Positions 9,543 to 17,843 of a stretch of 64,000 nucleotides of DNA are shown piece by piece. Position numbers and translations under genes: made by a program. The notes under the pieces were generated by a model that saw only the letters and a program-made list of their open reading frames with translations, was not told where the DNA came from and made no database searches. Location: NCBI RefSeq assembly GCF_004795035.1, contig NZ_SSBK01000002.1, positions 186,001 through 250,000 on the forward strand. Direction: 5' to 3'. This stretch comes from Streptomyces sp. A0958. GTDB taxonomy: Bacteria; Actinomycetota; Actinomycetes; Streptomycetales; Streptomycetaceae. Numbering within the stretch: position 1 is the stretch's first letter; each line of letters opens with the position of its first letter.

Positions 9543-10103
9543 TCAGTCGGCCGCCGGGCGGCGGCGGCGCACGCTGCGGAAGGCGACGGCGACGGCCGCG
9601 ACGGCGGCCAGGGCGAGGCCGATCACCTCGTGGACGGTGCCGGGACCGGCCTGCTCGGTGGCCTCGCCCGCGAGCGCGGCGGCGCCTCCGCCGCCGGCGC
9701 GGACCGGGGCGACGGGCATGGGCCGGTTGCGGTGGACGACGGTGACGACGGCGGACACCTTGGTGTGCTTGTCGTCCTTGCAGAGGGCCTGGACGTCGTA
9801 GTCGCCGGGCTCGGCGTCCGAGCGGATGCGGGCCTCGGCGAAGAGCGTGTGGTCCTCGCCGGGCGAGAACCGCGCCTCCGAGACGAAGGCGTCGGAGTTC
9901 CCCTTGGCCTCCTTGCCCTTGCAGCCGGTGACCTTCAGGTCGACCTCACCGCCCGGGGCGACGGACGAGGGGCTGGCCGACAGAGTGGCCCGGGACCGCG
10001 AGTCGTCGTGGCCGGAACCGGCTTCGGCCAGTGCCGACGGGACGGGCACCAGGGTCGCCGCGGCCACTGCGGCGGCACAGAACGTGAGGGGTATGGGACG
10101 CAT
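9543..10103 (-). CDS. Secreted protein with C-terminal membrane segment
   Basis: A 186-residue protein with a signal peptide (basic start, hydrophobic stretch, ALA cleavage-like site near 26). A beta-rich domain resembles Ig-like streptomycete surface proteins (ATLSASPSSVAPGGEVDLKV). A Gly/Ala linker, one hydrophobic segment (about 155-172) and a basic tail RSVRRRRP follow. AGGAGG lies 6 nt before ATG 10103. It is translated just ahead of the class F sortase. The hydrophobic-plus-basic tail looks like a sorting signal without a clear LPxTG. Function unknown; a wall-linked partner of the sortase is an inference from position. Confidence 0.78.
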   Translation of the reverse strand: MRPIPLTFCAAAVAAATLVPVPSALAEAGSGHDDSRSRATLSASPSSVAPGGEVDLKVTGCKGKEAKGNSDAFVSEARFSPGEDHTLFAEARIRSDAEPGDYDVQALCKDDKHTKVSAVVTVVHRNRPMPVAPVRAGGGGAAALAGEATEQAGPGTVHEVIGLALAAVAAVAVAFRSVRRRRPAAD

Positions 10104-10229
10104 CGTGAACCTCCTGATGGCAGGTTCACGCGCGCGGGCACTTTCCGCATCCGCAGCGCGGGGGCGCTGGGCCGGTGGAGTGTGGTGGGGACGGGCGCGG
10201 TCGTGCCCGTCCCCCACCGGAATCCGGTG

Positions 10230-11018
10230 TCAGCCCAGGTCGACGAGGTCGACCAGGTCCGCGATGGAGTCGACCACCGTGGACGGCCGGAACGGGTACT
10301 TGTCGATGTCGGCGACCGTGGTGAGCCCGGTGAGCACCAGGAACGTCTGCATGCCCGCCTCCAGACCGGCCAGCACGTCGGTGTCCATCCGGTCACCGAT
10401 CATGGCGCTGGACTCGGAGTGGGCGCCGATCGCGTTGAGCCCGGTGCGCATCATCAGCGGGTTGGGCTTGCCCGCGAAGTACGGGGCCTTGCCGGTCGCC
10501 TTGGTGATCAGGGCGGCGACGGAGCCGGTCGCGGGCAGTGGGCCCTCGGCGGACGGGCCGGTCTCGTCCGGGTTGGTGCAGATGAAGCGGGCCCCGCCGT
10601 TGATCAGCCGGATCGCCTTGGTGAGCGCCTCGAAGGAGTACGTACGCGTCTCGCCGAGCACCACGTAGTCGGGGTCGTGGTCGGTGAGGACGTAGCCGAT
10701 GTCGTGCAGCGCGGTGGTGAGCCCGGCCTCGCCGATGACGTACGCCGTGCCGCCGGGCCGCTGGTCGTCCAGGAACTGGGCGGTCGCGAGCGCCGAGGTC
10801 CAGATGTTCTCGACGGGCACGTCCAGGCCCATGCGCTGGAGGCGGGCGTGCAGGTCGCGGGCGGTGTAGATCGAGTTGTTGGTCAGGACCAGGAAGGGCA
10901 GCCCCGAGTCGCGCAGCCGCTTGATGAAGGCGTCGGCACCGGGGATCGGCGTGCCCTCGTGGATGAGGACTCCGTCCATGTCGGTGAGCCAGGACGAGAT
11001 CGGCTTGCGCTCTGCCAT
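10230..11018 (-). CDS. HAD-IIA family hydrolase (NagD-like phosphatase)
   Basis: A 262-residue cytoplasmic phosphatase. HAD motif I is D13-M-D15-G (nucleophile and acid), motif II is in LVLTNNS, and motifs III/IV are the Lys in AGKPNPLMM and GDRMDTD. A cap of the NagD/phosphoglycolate-phosphatase type lies between motifs II and III. The family removes phosphate from sugar or nucleotide monophosphates; the substrate is not evident. GGAG lies 6 nt before the ATG. It is the first gene after a tandem-repeat block. Confidence 0.92.
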   Translation of the reverse strand: MAERKPISSWLTDMDGVLIHEGTPIPGADAFIKRLRDSGLPFLVLTNNSIYTARDLHARLQRMGLDVPVENIWTSALATAQFLDDQRPGGTAYVIGEAGLTTALHDIGYVLTDHDPDYVVLGETRTYSFEALTKAIRLINGGARFICTNPDETGPSAEGPLPATGSVAALITKATGKAPYFAGKPNPLMMRTGLNAIGAHSESSAMIGDRMDTDVLAGLEAGMQTFLVLTGLTTVADIDKYPFRPSTVVDSIADLVDLVDLG

Positions 11019-11122
11019 GTGGGACTCCAGTTGCCGTACGCCAGGTGCGGGGACGCCGGCGGCACCGCGTTGTGCAGCGCCGACGCCCCCGAGTTTAGGC
11101 CGACTGTTCGACGTGGAGGTAC

Positions 11123-11300
11123 CGCCTGACCGGGGCAGACGCTCAGCGCCGCGCGTACCGCCTGACCGGGACGGATGTCAGCGCTGCGCACGGCGCCTGA
11201 CCGGGGCAGACGCTCAGCGCCGCGCGTACCGCCTGACCGGGACGGATGTCAGCGCTGCGCACGGCGCCTGACCGGGGCAGACGCTCAGCGTTGCGCGCGG
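11123..11300. repeat. 71-bp tandem repeat made of 36/35-bp half-units
   Basis: Half-units starting CGCCTGACCGG begin at 11123, 11159, 11194, 11230 and 11265, alternating 36 and 35 nt. They differ by GGGGCAGACG versus GGGACGGATG. The last half-unit runs into the 3' end and stop codon of the LAxTG protein gene. The array looks like serial duplication of that gene end. Confidence 0.9.
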
Positions 11301-12418
11301 CGGGTCCGCCGGGTCGCCAGGACCATCGCCCCGCCGCCGATCAGGAAGCCGGAGACGGTGAGGGCGGGCAGCGGTACGGGGACGGGGATGCCGGTCCTGG
11401 CGAGTTCCGGGACACCGGCGGGGTCGGTGCCGGGCGCGACGGGCCGGTCGGTCCCGCCGGGGCGGGTGGGGTCGGTCCCGCCGGGGCGGCGGCCGGGGTC
11501 CGCGTACCCCTCCTCGCCCTTGCCCTTGACCGTGCCGTTCCCCTGCTCCTGGCCGATGCCGCCCACGTTCTCCCTTTCCGCGCTCTCGCGGTCGCCGTCC
11601 GTCTCACCGGTCACGCCACTGTCGGTCCCGTCCCCTTCGGTGTCGTCCTCGACCACCGTGAACGGGTAGTCCTCGGACTCGCCCACCCACTCCCCGTCGC
11701 CGCCCTTCGACGCCTTGCCGGTGGAGTCCGTACCGCTCTCGGCGCCCCGGCGCTGGACGATCGCGGCGTTCGCGGTGATCCGGCCGGGGCTCGTGTCGGA
11801 GGTGAAGGCCAGCCGGACCTGGACGGTGACGGTGTGACCGGCGGGCACGGTGAAACCGGGGAAGGAGTCGTCGCCGTCCCCGCCGAAGACCCCGATGTGC
11901 TCGTCCCGGTCGGTCGTCTCCCAGGTCACGCGGTGCTCGACGCCGGGGTGGGCGCGCTCGGAGAACTCCAGCTGGATCTGGTCCGAGGTCAGGGCCCGGT
12001 CCTCGTCGGTGAGCACGAGCACGGGGTGGATCGAGCGGCAGGACTCCTTGGTGGTGTTCGTCAGGTCCAGGAACCAGGTGCCGTAGCCGCCGCCGGAGGC
12101 GTACGTGTCGGGCCCGCCGTGGATACGGGTGTCGATCGGGAACTCGGTCTCCCCCGGGCTCCCGCAGGCCGGCTGCTGGTCGGCGGTGACGGAGCCGGAC
12201 GGGGCCGCCGGGGTCAGGCGGGTGGCGGGGCTCGCGGCGGGGTCGCGCTGGGGCGCGGCGGACGCGGTCGCCCCGCCGAGGACCACGGGCATGACGCTCG
12301 CGGCGGCCAGCCCGAGCGCGAAACCGTGCCGGGGCCGGCCGGCTCCGGAGGACTCGGGGGACTCGGGGGACTCGGGGGACTCGGGGGCCTCAGGGGCCTC
12401 AGGTGATTCGGGGGGCAT
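11285..12418 (-). CDS. LAxTG-type cell-wall-anchored surface protein
   Basis: A 377-residue secreted protein. The N-terminus is a PES/PEA repeat (MPPESPEAPEAP) followed by a hydrophobic signal segment. A beta-rich extracellular domain holds DTYASGGGYGTWFLDLTN. A charged linker rich in Glu, Gly and Asp comes next. The C-terminus is a sorting signal: ELARTG, a hydrophobic helix (VSGFLIGGGAMVLA) and the basic tail RRTRRAQR. LAxTG is the motif preferred by class E sortases in Streptomyces. One such enzyme is encoded 7 kb away (19596-20432). The ATG at 12418 has only a weak upstream AAGGG; the frame is open further upstream. Confidence 0.82.
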   Translation of the reverse strand: MPPESPEAPEAPESPESPESPESSGAGRPRHGFALGLAAASVMPVVLGGATASAAPQRDPAASPATRLTPAAPSGSVTADQQPACGSPGETEFPIDTRIHGGPDTYASGGGYGTWFLDLTNTTKESCRSIHPVLVLTDEDRALTSDQIQLEFSERAHPGVEHRVTWETTDRDEHIGVFGGDGDDSFPGFTVPAGHTVTVQVRLAFTSDTSPGRITANAAIVQRRGAESGTDSTGKASKGGDGEWVGESEDYPFTVVEDDTEGDGTDSGVTGETDGDRESAERENVGGIGQEQGNGTVKGKGEEGYADPGRRPGGTDPTRPGGTDRPVAPGTDPAGVPELARTGIPVPVPLPALTVSGFLIGGGAMVLATRRTRRAQR

Positions 12419-12631
12419 GGCGGGGCAGCCCTTCACTTCGCGCGGAAACGGTCGGCTCGCCCCGGGCCCGGAGTTCACCGGTCTGGTCGTGCTCCGCCGG
12501 TCGCGCCCGCCGGCCGGGCCAACGGCGCTGCGTTCGGAACACGCCCTGGCCGGCGACGCTGCCACGCTCTCCCCGGCGGCCCGCGCAGGCGTGCCGCCGG
12601 TCAGCCCGGACGGCCGCCCGGCGCCGCCCGA

Positions 12632-13777
12632 TCAGCCCAGTCGCGCGGGGGCCGGCTCCTTGCGGGCCACCCCGCCCGGCTCCGCGTCGCCCACCCGCCC
12701 GAACAGCGGGGCGAGGACCAGCTGCGCCGCCCCTTCCGCTACCGGCCGGTCGCCTCCCCGGGCGGCGACGACCGGCACCGGGACGCCGTCGGCCCCGTCG
12801 CGCCGGGCCCGCTCGTCGAGCACGGCGCGTACCCCTCGTACGTACGCGTCGGGGTCGGCGGCGACGGTGCGGCCGCCCAGCACCACCCGGCCGATGTCGA
12901 GCAGCCCGACGAGGTTGGCGGCTCCGGTGCCGAGCACCCGGGCGGCCTCGGCCACATCGCCCCGGCGGGCGGCGGCCAGGCACAGCGCCTCCAGGCAGCC
13001 GCGCCCGCCGCAGTCGCACCGGACGCCGTCCAGCTGCACGGTCTGGTGGCCGAACTCCCCGGCCCCCGTCCGGGCCCCCCGGTGCACCGCCCCGCCGAGC
13101 ACGAGCCCCGCGCCGAGGCCGGTGCCGAGGTGGAGGTACGCGAAGTCGGCGGGCTCCTGCGCCCGGAGGGCCAGACCGAGGGCGGCGGCGTTGGTGTCCT
13201 TGTCGAGGACGACGGGCAGCCCGGTCCGGCCGGCCAGGGCGTCCCGCAGCGGGTACCCGTCCCACCGCGGGAACCCGGTGACCCGGTGCAGCACCCCGCC
13301 CCGGTGGTCGAGCGGCCCCGGCACGGCGACGCCCACCCCGAGCACCGGCAGCGCGCCGTCCCCCCGCACGGCGGCGACCGCCCCGGCCGCCGCCGCCAGC
13401 ACCTCGTCCGCCGGGGCACCGAAGTCCAGCGGAGCCGTACGGCTCGCGGCGACCGCGCCCGCGAGGTCCACGAGCACCACGGTCAGGCCGTCGCGGTCCA
13501 GGTGCAGCCCCACCGCGTGCCCGGCCTCCGGTACCAGCCGCAGCACGGTCCTGGGCTTGCCTCCCGTGGAGGCGCGGCGGCCCGCCTCGGTGGCCAGGCC
13601 CTCGGTCCGCAGCCGGGCGGTGATCTTGCTGACGGCCTGCGGGGTGAGCCCCGTGCGCTCGGCGAGTTCGAGCCGGCTGATGCCGCGCTCGCCGGCCACC
13701 CGCAGCAGGTCCAGCACGAGCGCCGCGTTGTGGCTGCGCAGGGTGGGGAGGTTGGCGCCGCTGTTGCTCCTGTTCAC
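12632..13777 (-). CDS. ROK-family transcriptional repressor
   Basis: A 381-residue sugar-responsive regulator. An N-terminal winged helix-turn-helix (about residues 14-75, with LELAERTGLTPQAVSKIT) precedes a ROK ASKHA fold. Sugar-kinase-like marks are GAGEFGHQTV and the zinc cluster CDCGGRGCLE. The family represses sugar genes until an inducer binds. It is transcribed away from an oxidoreductase gene, and a perfect 12+3+12 palindrome sits between their starts. I start at GTG 13777; an ATG at 13834 would place the palindrome inside the coding region. Confidence 0.88.
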   Translation of the reverse strand: MNRSNSGANLPTLRSHNAALVLDLLRVAGERGISRLELAERTGLTPQAVSKITARLRTEGLATEAGRRASTGGKPRTVLRLVPEAGHAVGLHLDRDGLTVVLVDLAGAVAASRTAPLDFGAPADEVLAAAAGAVAAVRGDGALPVLGVGVAVPGPLDHRGGVLHRVTGFPRWDGYPLRDALAGRTGLPVVLDKDTNAAALGLALRAQEPADFAYLHLGTGLGAGLVLGGAVHRGARTGAGEFGHQTVQLDGVRCDCGGRGCLEALCLAAARRGDVAEAARVLGTGAANLVGLLDIGRVVLGGRTVAADPDAYVRGVRAVLDERARRDGADGVPVPVVAARGGDRPVAEGAAQLVLAPLFGRVGDAEPGGVARKEPAPARLG

Positions 13778-13800
13778 GGGGACATTGTCCCCCGCGCTTG

Positions 13801-13827
13801 CACTTTGGCAACAGCGTTGCCAAAGTG
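13801..13827. promoter_or_regulatory. 27-bp palindrome, likely ROK operator
   Basis: Perfect inverted repeat: CACTTTGGCAAC, spacer AGC, then its exact reverse complement. It lies 24 nt from the ROK start and ends 6 nt before the oxidoreductase ATG, so bound repressor could block both promoters. The arms are less GC-rich than the surroundings. Confidence 0.85.
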
Positions 13828-13832
13828 GGGTC

Positions 13833-15008
13833 ATGACTGCCCACGCGATCCACCAGACCTCCGGGCCGTCCGGCTCATCCCTGCGTGTCGGACTCGTCGG
13901 CTACGGCCTGGCGGGGTCCGTCTTCCACGCCCCGCTGATCACGGCGACCGACGGCCTCGTGCTGGACACGGTCGTCACGACGGACGAGGAGCGCCGCGCG
14001 CAGGCCCGCGCCGCGTACCCGGGCGTGCGGTTCGCCGCGTCGCCCGACGAGCTGTGGCAGCGGGCGGACGAGCTCGACCTGATCGTCGTCGCGTCGCCGA
14101 ACCGGACGCACGTACCGCTGGCGAGGGCGGCGCTGGAGGCCGGGCTCGCGGTGGTCGTGGACAAGCCCGTCGCCGGTACGGCGGCCGAGGCGCGGGAGCT
14201 GGCGGCGCTGGCCGAGGAGCGCGGGCTGCTCCTCTCGGTCTTCCAGAACCGCCGCTGGGACAACGACTTCCTGACTCTGCGCGCGCTGCTCGCGGACGGC
14301 GCGCTGGGCGAGGTGCGGCGCTTCGAGTCGCGTTACGAGCGGTGGCGCCCCAGCCTGAAGGGCGGCTGGCGCGAGTCGGGCGACCCACGCGAGATCGGCG
14401 GGCTGCTGTACGACCTGGGCAGCCATGTCGTCGACCAGGCGCTGACCCTGTTCGGCCCGGCGGTCCAGGTGTACGCGGAGTCGGACGTGCGGCGTCCGGG
14501 CGCGGCGGCCGACGACGACACGTTCGTGGCCGTCACGCATGCCTCCGGGGTCCGCTCGCACCTGTACGTGAGCGCGACGACGGCCCAGCTCGGCCCGCGT
14601 TTCCGGGTGCTGGGCTCCGCGGCCGGATTCGTGAAGTACGGCCTCGACCCCCAGGAGGCCGCCCTGCGCGAGGGTGCGCGCCCCACGGACGACGGGCCGT
14701 GGGGCGAGGAGCCCGAGGAGCTGTGGGGCCGGCTCGGCTCGGGCGAGTCCCCGCTCACGGGCGGCGGCACCCCGGTCCGCACGCTGCCGGGCGACTACCC
14801 CGCGTACTACGCGGCGGTCGGTGACGCGCTGCGCGGGAAGGGCGACAATCCGGTGACCGCCCTTCAGGCCGCCGAGGCGCTGGACGTCCTGGAGGCGGCC
14901 CGCCGCTCGGCCCGCGAGGGTGTCACCGTCACCCTGCGGCCGGCCGGCGCGCAAGCCCCCTCCCCCGCTCACGCCTCCGCCCACGCCTCCGAGGAGCAGC
15001 CCGTATGA
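13833..15008 (+). CDS. Gfo/Idh/MocA-family oxidoreductase
   Basis: A 391-residue NAD(P)-dependent sugar-type dehydrogenase. The N-terminal Rossmann motif is GLVGYGLAG (20-28). The usual EKP is DKP in VVVDKPVAG. The C-terminal catalytic domain carries GGLLYDLGSHVVDQ. The family oxidises or reduces sugars, inositols or cyclitols; the substrate is unknown. It follows the palindromic operator directly, so control by the divergent ROK protein is likely. The stop overlaps the next start (ATGA). An Ala/Ser/His-rich tail is probably disordered. Confidence 0.92.
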   Translation: MTAHAIHQTSGPSGSSLRVGLVGYGLAGSVFHAPLITATDGLVLDTVVTTDEERRAQARAAYPGVRFAASPDELWQRADELDLIVVASPNRTHVPLARAALEAGLAVVVDKPVAGTAAEARELAALAEERGLLLSVFQNRRWDNDFLTLRALLADGALGEVRRFESRYERWRPSLKGGWRESGDPREIGGLLYDLGSHVVDQALTLFGPAVQVYAESDVRRPGAAADDDTFVAVTHASGVRSHLYVSATTAQLGPRFRVLGSAAGFVKYGLDPQEAALREGARPTDDGPWGEEPEELWGRLGSGESPLTGGGTPVRTLPGDYPAYYAAVGDALRGKGDNPVTALQAAEALDVLEAARRSAREGVTVTLRPAGAQAPSPAHASAHASEEQPV

Positions 15009-15484
15009 ACCCCACCGCTCCGACCATCTCCGAGCTGATCGCCCAGGAGCGCCGGCTGACCCTGCCGCACTTCGGCTACGACGACGCCTACGCGCTCGGC
15101 GGTCTGCTCGTCGCCCTGGCCCGGGAGCGGCACGCCCCGGTGGCGATCGACATCCGGCGCGGGGCGCAGCAGGTGTTCCATGCCGCGCTGCCGGGTTCGA
15201 GCGCCGACAACGACGCGTGGATCGACCGCAAGCGCCGCGTGGTGGAGCGTTACGGGGAGAGCTCGTACCTGGTCGGTACGCGGTTCCGTGCGAAGGGGAC
15301 GACGTTCGACGAGGCGTCCCGGCTCGACCCGGACAGGTACGCGGCGCACGGCGGCTCGTTCCCGATCGCGGTCGAGGGCGCGGGGGTGATCGGCTCGGTG
15401 ACGGTGTCGGGTCTGCCGCAGGCGGAGGACCACGCGCTGGTGGTGGAGGCGCTGGAGCAGTTCGCGTCGAGGATCGGCGACTGA
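15005..15484 (+). CDS. UPF0303 / heme-degrading-domain-like protein
   Basis: A 159-residue cytoplasmic protein of the UPF0303 family, related to the GlcG/HbpS fold (DUF336-like). Features are VAIDIRRGAQQVFHAALPG, the Arg/Lys-rich DRKRRVVERYGES and a Gly-rich C-terminal beta sheet ending in VIGSVTVSGLPQAEDH. Annotators often call it heme-degrading, but activity is not shown by sequence. Translationally coupled to the oxidoreductase; both are probably under the ROK operator. A strong hairpin follows. Confidence 0.88.
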   Translation: MNPTAPTISELIAQERRLTLPHFGYDDAYALGGLLVALARERHAPVAIDIRRGAQQVFHAALPGSSADNDAWIDRKRRVVERYGESSYLVGTRFRAKGTTFDEASRLDPDRYAAHGGSFPIAVEGAGVIGSVTVSGLPQAEDHALVVEALEQFASRIGD

Positions 15485-15490
15485 CGCACG

Positions 15491-15531
15491 CGGAGGGGTG
15501 GGGCCCGCGTGGCGCGGCCCCCACCCCTCCG
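15491..15531. terminator. Bidirectional terminator
   Basis: A perfect 12-bp stem GGAGGGGTGGGG/CCCCACCCCTCC between the convergent UPF0303 and FAH genes. Confidence 0.8.
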
Positions 15532-15559
15532 ATGTATAGACGCTCAGCGGATCAAGGCT

Positions 15560-16420
15560 CTACGCGTCCTTCAGCTCCTGCCGCTGCCGCCCCAGGCCCT
15601 CGATCTCCAGCTCCACGACATCGCCCGCCCGCAGGTACGGCTTGGGCTCGGGCTGCCCCATCGCCACGCCAGCCGGCGTCCCGGTGTTGATCACGTCGCC
15701 CGGGTAGAGCGTCATGAACCGGCTCAGGTACCGGACGACCTCGCCGACCGGGAAGATCTGGTCGGCGGTCGTGCCGTCCTGCTTCAGCTCGCCGTTGACC
15801 CAGAGTTTCAGCGGGAGCGCCTGCGAGTCGGCCACCTCGTCGGCGGTCACCAGCCAGGGGCCCAGCGGGTTGAACGTCTCGCAGTTCTTGCCCTTGTCCC
15901 AGGTGCCGCCGCGCTCGATCTGGAACTCCCGCTCGGAGACGTCGTGCGCGACCGCGTAGCCGGCGACGTGCGCGAGCCCTTCCTCGGCGGTCTCCAGGTA
16001 GCGGGCGGTGCGCCCGATGACGACGGCGAGCTCGACCTCCCAGTCGGTCTTCACGCTGCCGCGCGGTACGAGCACGGTGTCCTCGGGTCCGACGACGGTG
16101 TCCGGCGCCTTGAAGAACAGGATCGGCTCGTCCGGGATCTGCGCCCCGGTCTCCGTGGCGTGGTCGTGGTAGTTCAGCCCGATGCAGACGATCTTGCCGA
16201 TCCGGGCGAGCGGCGGGCCCACCCGCAGTCCCTCGGCGTCGAGCGCGGGCAGCCCATCGGGGGCGGCCGCCGCGGCCCGCACCCGGGCGAGCGCGTCCTC
16301 GTCGGCGAGCAGCGCGCCGTCGATGTCGGGGACGACGCCCGACAGGTCGCGCAGGGTTCCGTCCTGGTCCAGCAGCGCCGGTCGTTCCGCGCCCGCCGTA
16401 CCCACACGAAGCAGCTTCAA
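15560..16420 (-). CDS. Fumarylacetoacetate hydrolase (FAH) family protein
   Basis: A 286-residue enzyme of the FAH superfamily. The divalent-metal site shows in GLNYHDHATETG, the acidic cluster DWEVELAVVIGR and the C-terminal GDVINTGTPAGVAMG. Members hydrolyse or decarboxylate acylpyruvate-type products of aromatic breakdown; which one is not evident. The start is an unusual TTG at 16420, with AGGAGA 9 nt upstream. The 136-nt upstream gap to yidC is less GC-rich and should hold its promoter. Confidence 0.9.
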   Translation of the reverse strand: MKLLRVGTAGAERPALLDQDGTLRDLSGVVPDIDGALLADEDALARVRAAAAAPDGLPALDAEGLRVGPPLARIGKIVCIGLNYHDHATETGAQIPDEPILFFKAPDTVVGPEDTVLVPRGSVKTDWEVELAVVIGRTARYLETAEEGLAHVAGYAVAHDVSEREFQIERGGTWDKGKNCETFNPLGPWLVTADEVADSQALPLKLWVNGELKQDGTTADQIFPVGEVVRYLSRFMTLYPGDVINTGTPAGVAMGQPEPKPYLRAGDVVELEIEGLGRQRQELKDA

Positions 16421-16556
16421 GAGTCTTTCTCTCCTCGGTCGGGATCAGGCCCGTCGGATGGGTGGCGGCCATCGCAGGCTTGTCCGATCCTCCAAGACAT
16501 CCGATCAATCCGCAAGACCCTGTTCACGCACTGGACCGCCACGCGCTCCGCCGGCA

Positions 16557-17327
16557 TCAGGCCGCCGTGGCGACGGCGGCGCCCGGGGCGGGCATGTCGC
16601 GGTACAGGTAGGCCCGCTCGATCGCGGTCCAGGTGGTGCTGGTGACCACGTACAGCGCGGCGGCCAGCGGCACGAAGGCGACGGTGAAGAGGGTGAAGAA
16701 GGACATCAGCGGCATGAGCTTGTTCATGGCCCCCAGGCCCGGCATCGGCTGCCCGTCGGGCCCGCTGGCGGGGGTGACGGGGCTGGCGGCCATCTGACGC
16801 TTCGTACGCCCGTAGTTGAACGTGGCGACGGCGGCCACGATCGCGAAGAGTCCCAGGTAGACGATGCCCTGCGCGCCGAACATCCCGCCGTGCGACAGGG
16901 CGTCGTGCCAGCGCTCGCCGAGCGGGGCGTCGAAGAGCTGGTGGCCCAGGAGCGCGTTGGCCTCGTCGCCGATCTTCTGGCTGGAGAAGAGGTGGTAGAG
17001 CAGGAAGAAGGCCGGCATCTGCAACAGGCTCGGCAGGCAGCCGGAGAGCGGCGAGACCTTCTCCTCGCGGTGCAGCTCCATGAGCGCCTTCTGCATCCGG
17101 TCGGGGTTCTTGGCGTGCTTCTTGCGCAGCTCGGCGATCTGCGGCTGGAGCCGGCGCTGCGCCTTCTGCCCGCGCGCGGCGGCCCGGGACAGGGGGTGCA
17201 CGGCGAGCCGGACGAGCGCGGTGAACAGGATGATCGCGGCGGCGGTGGAGGCGTTCTGGAAGAGCGGGTGGAGCAGGTCGGCGAGGGCACCGACCAGGCT
17301 GGCGAAAGCGGACATGAAGGCGGACAT
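16557..17327 (-). CDS. YidC/Oxa1-type membrane protein insertase
   Basis: A 256-residue polytopic protein. Hydrophobic segments lie at about 28-45, 105-120, 160-178 and 205-230. The hallmark basic cytoplasmic loop is QKAQRRLQPQIAELRKKH, followed by SGCLPSLLQMPAFFLLYHLF. It inserts or folds membrane proteins. It is shorter than the main chromosomal YidC and lies away from rpmH/rnpA, so it is probably a second paralogue. GGAGGG lies 7 nt before the ATG. A DUF6412-type gene is immediately upstream on the same strand, as in other streptomycetes. Confidence 0.93.
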   Translation of the reverse strand: MSAFMSAFASLVGALADLLHPLFQNASTAAAIILFTALVRLAVHPLSRAAARGQKAQRRLQPQIAELRKKHAKNPDRMQKALMELHREEKVSPLSGCLPSLLQMPAFFLLYHLFSSQKIGDEANALLGHQLFDAPLGERWHDALSHGGMFGAQGIVYLGLFAIVAAVATFNYGRTKRQMAASPVTPASGPDGQPMPGLGAMNKLMPLMSFFTLFTVAFVPLAAALYVVTSTTWTAIERAYLYRDMPAPGAAVATAA

Positions 17328-17439
17328 GGCTGAGCCCTCCGGGGGTCTCGTCGTGCCGGAAGTGAAGGGGCTTACTACTTCGGCATGACGGTCCGCGAGA
17401 GCCCGCCCACACCACGGAAAGGGGAGGCGGGGGTGTGCC

Positions 17440-17775
17440 CTACGCGGCCGTCAGGAGGGCACGGCCCGGGGCTCGGGGACGGCGGCGCCCCTGGGCGTCG
17501 GGGTCCCGCTGGGGGAGGAACGCGGTGCGTTTCTCCCGGTCGCGCATGGCGGTACGGACCCGGGTGCGGGGCACCGGGGTCGCGCAGCGGGCGCTGATGA
17601 CCGCGCAGGCGACGAGCGCCGTGCCAGCGGCCGCGGTGGCGGCGAGCGCGACGGCGGCGGAGAGGCTGCCGCCCTCGGCGAGGAGCACTTCGGTGAGGAG
17701 GAAGAGCAGGAGTCCGGCGGGGCGCAGGACGCGGGAGAGACCACGGCGTACGCGGTTCAGGGCGCTGGTGTCCAC
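17440..17775 (-). CDS. DUF6412-type small membrane protein
   Basis: A 111-residue protein with two hydrophobic segments (about 19-34 and 38-62) and a basic, Arg-rich tail. The start is GTG 17775 after GGGGAG. It precedes the YidC paralogue by 112 nt, and the two probably form one unit. The name rests on recalled family resemblance; the function is unknown. Confidence 0.75.
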   Translation of the reverse strand: MDTSALNRVRRGLSRVLRPAGLLLFLLTEVLLAEGGSLSAAVALAATAAAGTALVACAVISARCATPVPRTRVRTAMRDREKRTAFLPQRDPDAQGRRRPRAPGRALLTAA

Positions 17776-17843
17776 GTGCTCACTCCCCTCCTTCCCTCAC
17801 TCGTTCCTCCGGTCCATCCGTTATACACGATGGGCCGACGGGG

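Noticed and set aside
12105..13832. Long plus-strand extension upstream of the oxidoreductase
   Set aside because: It runs antisense through the ROK gene and the palindrome; the protein-like part begins at the ATG at 13833.
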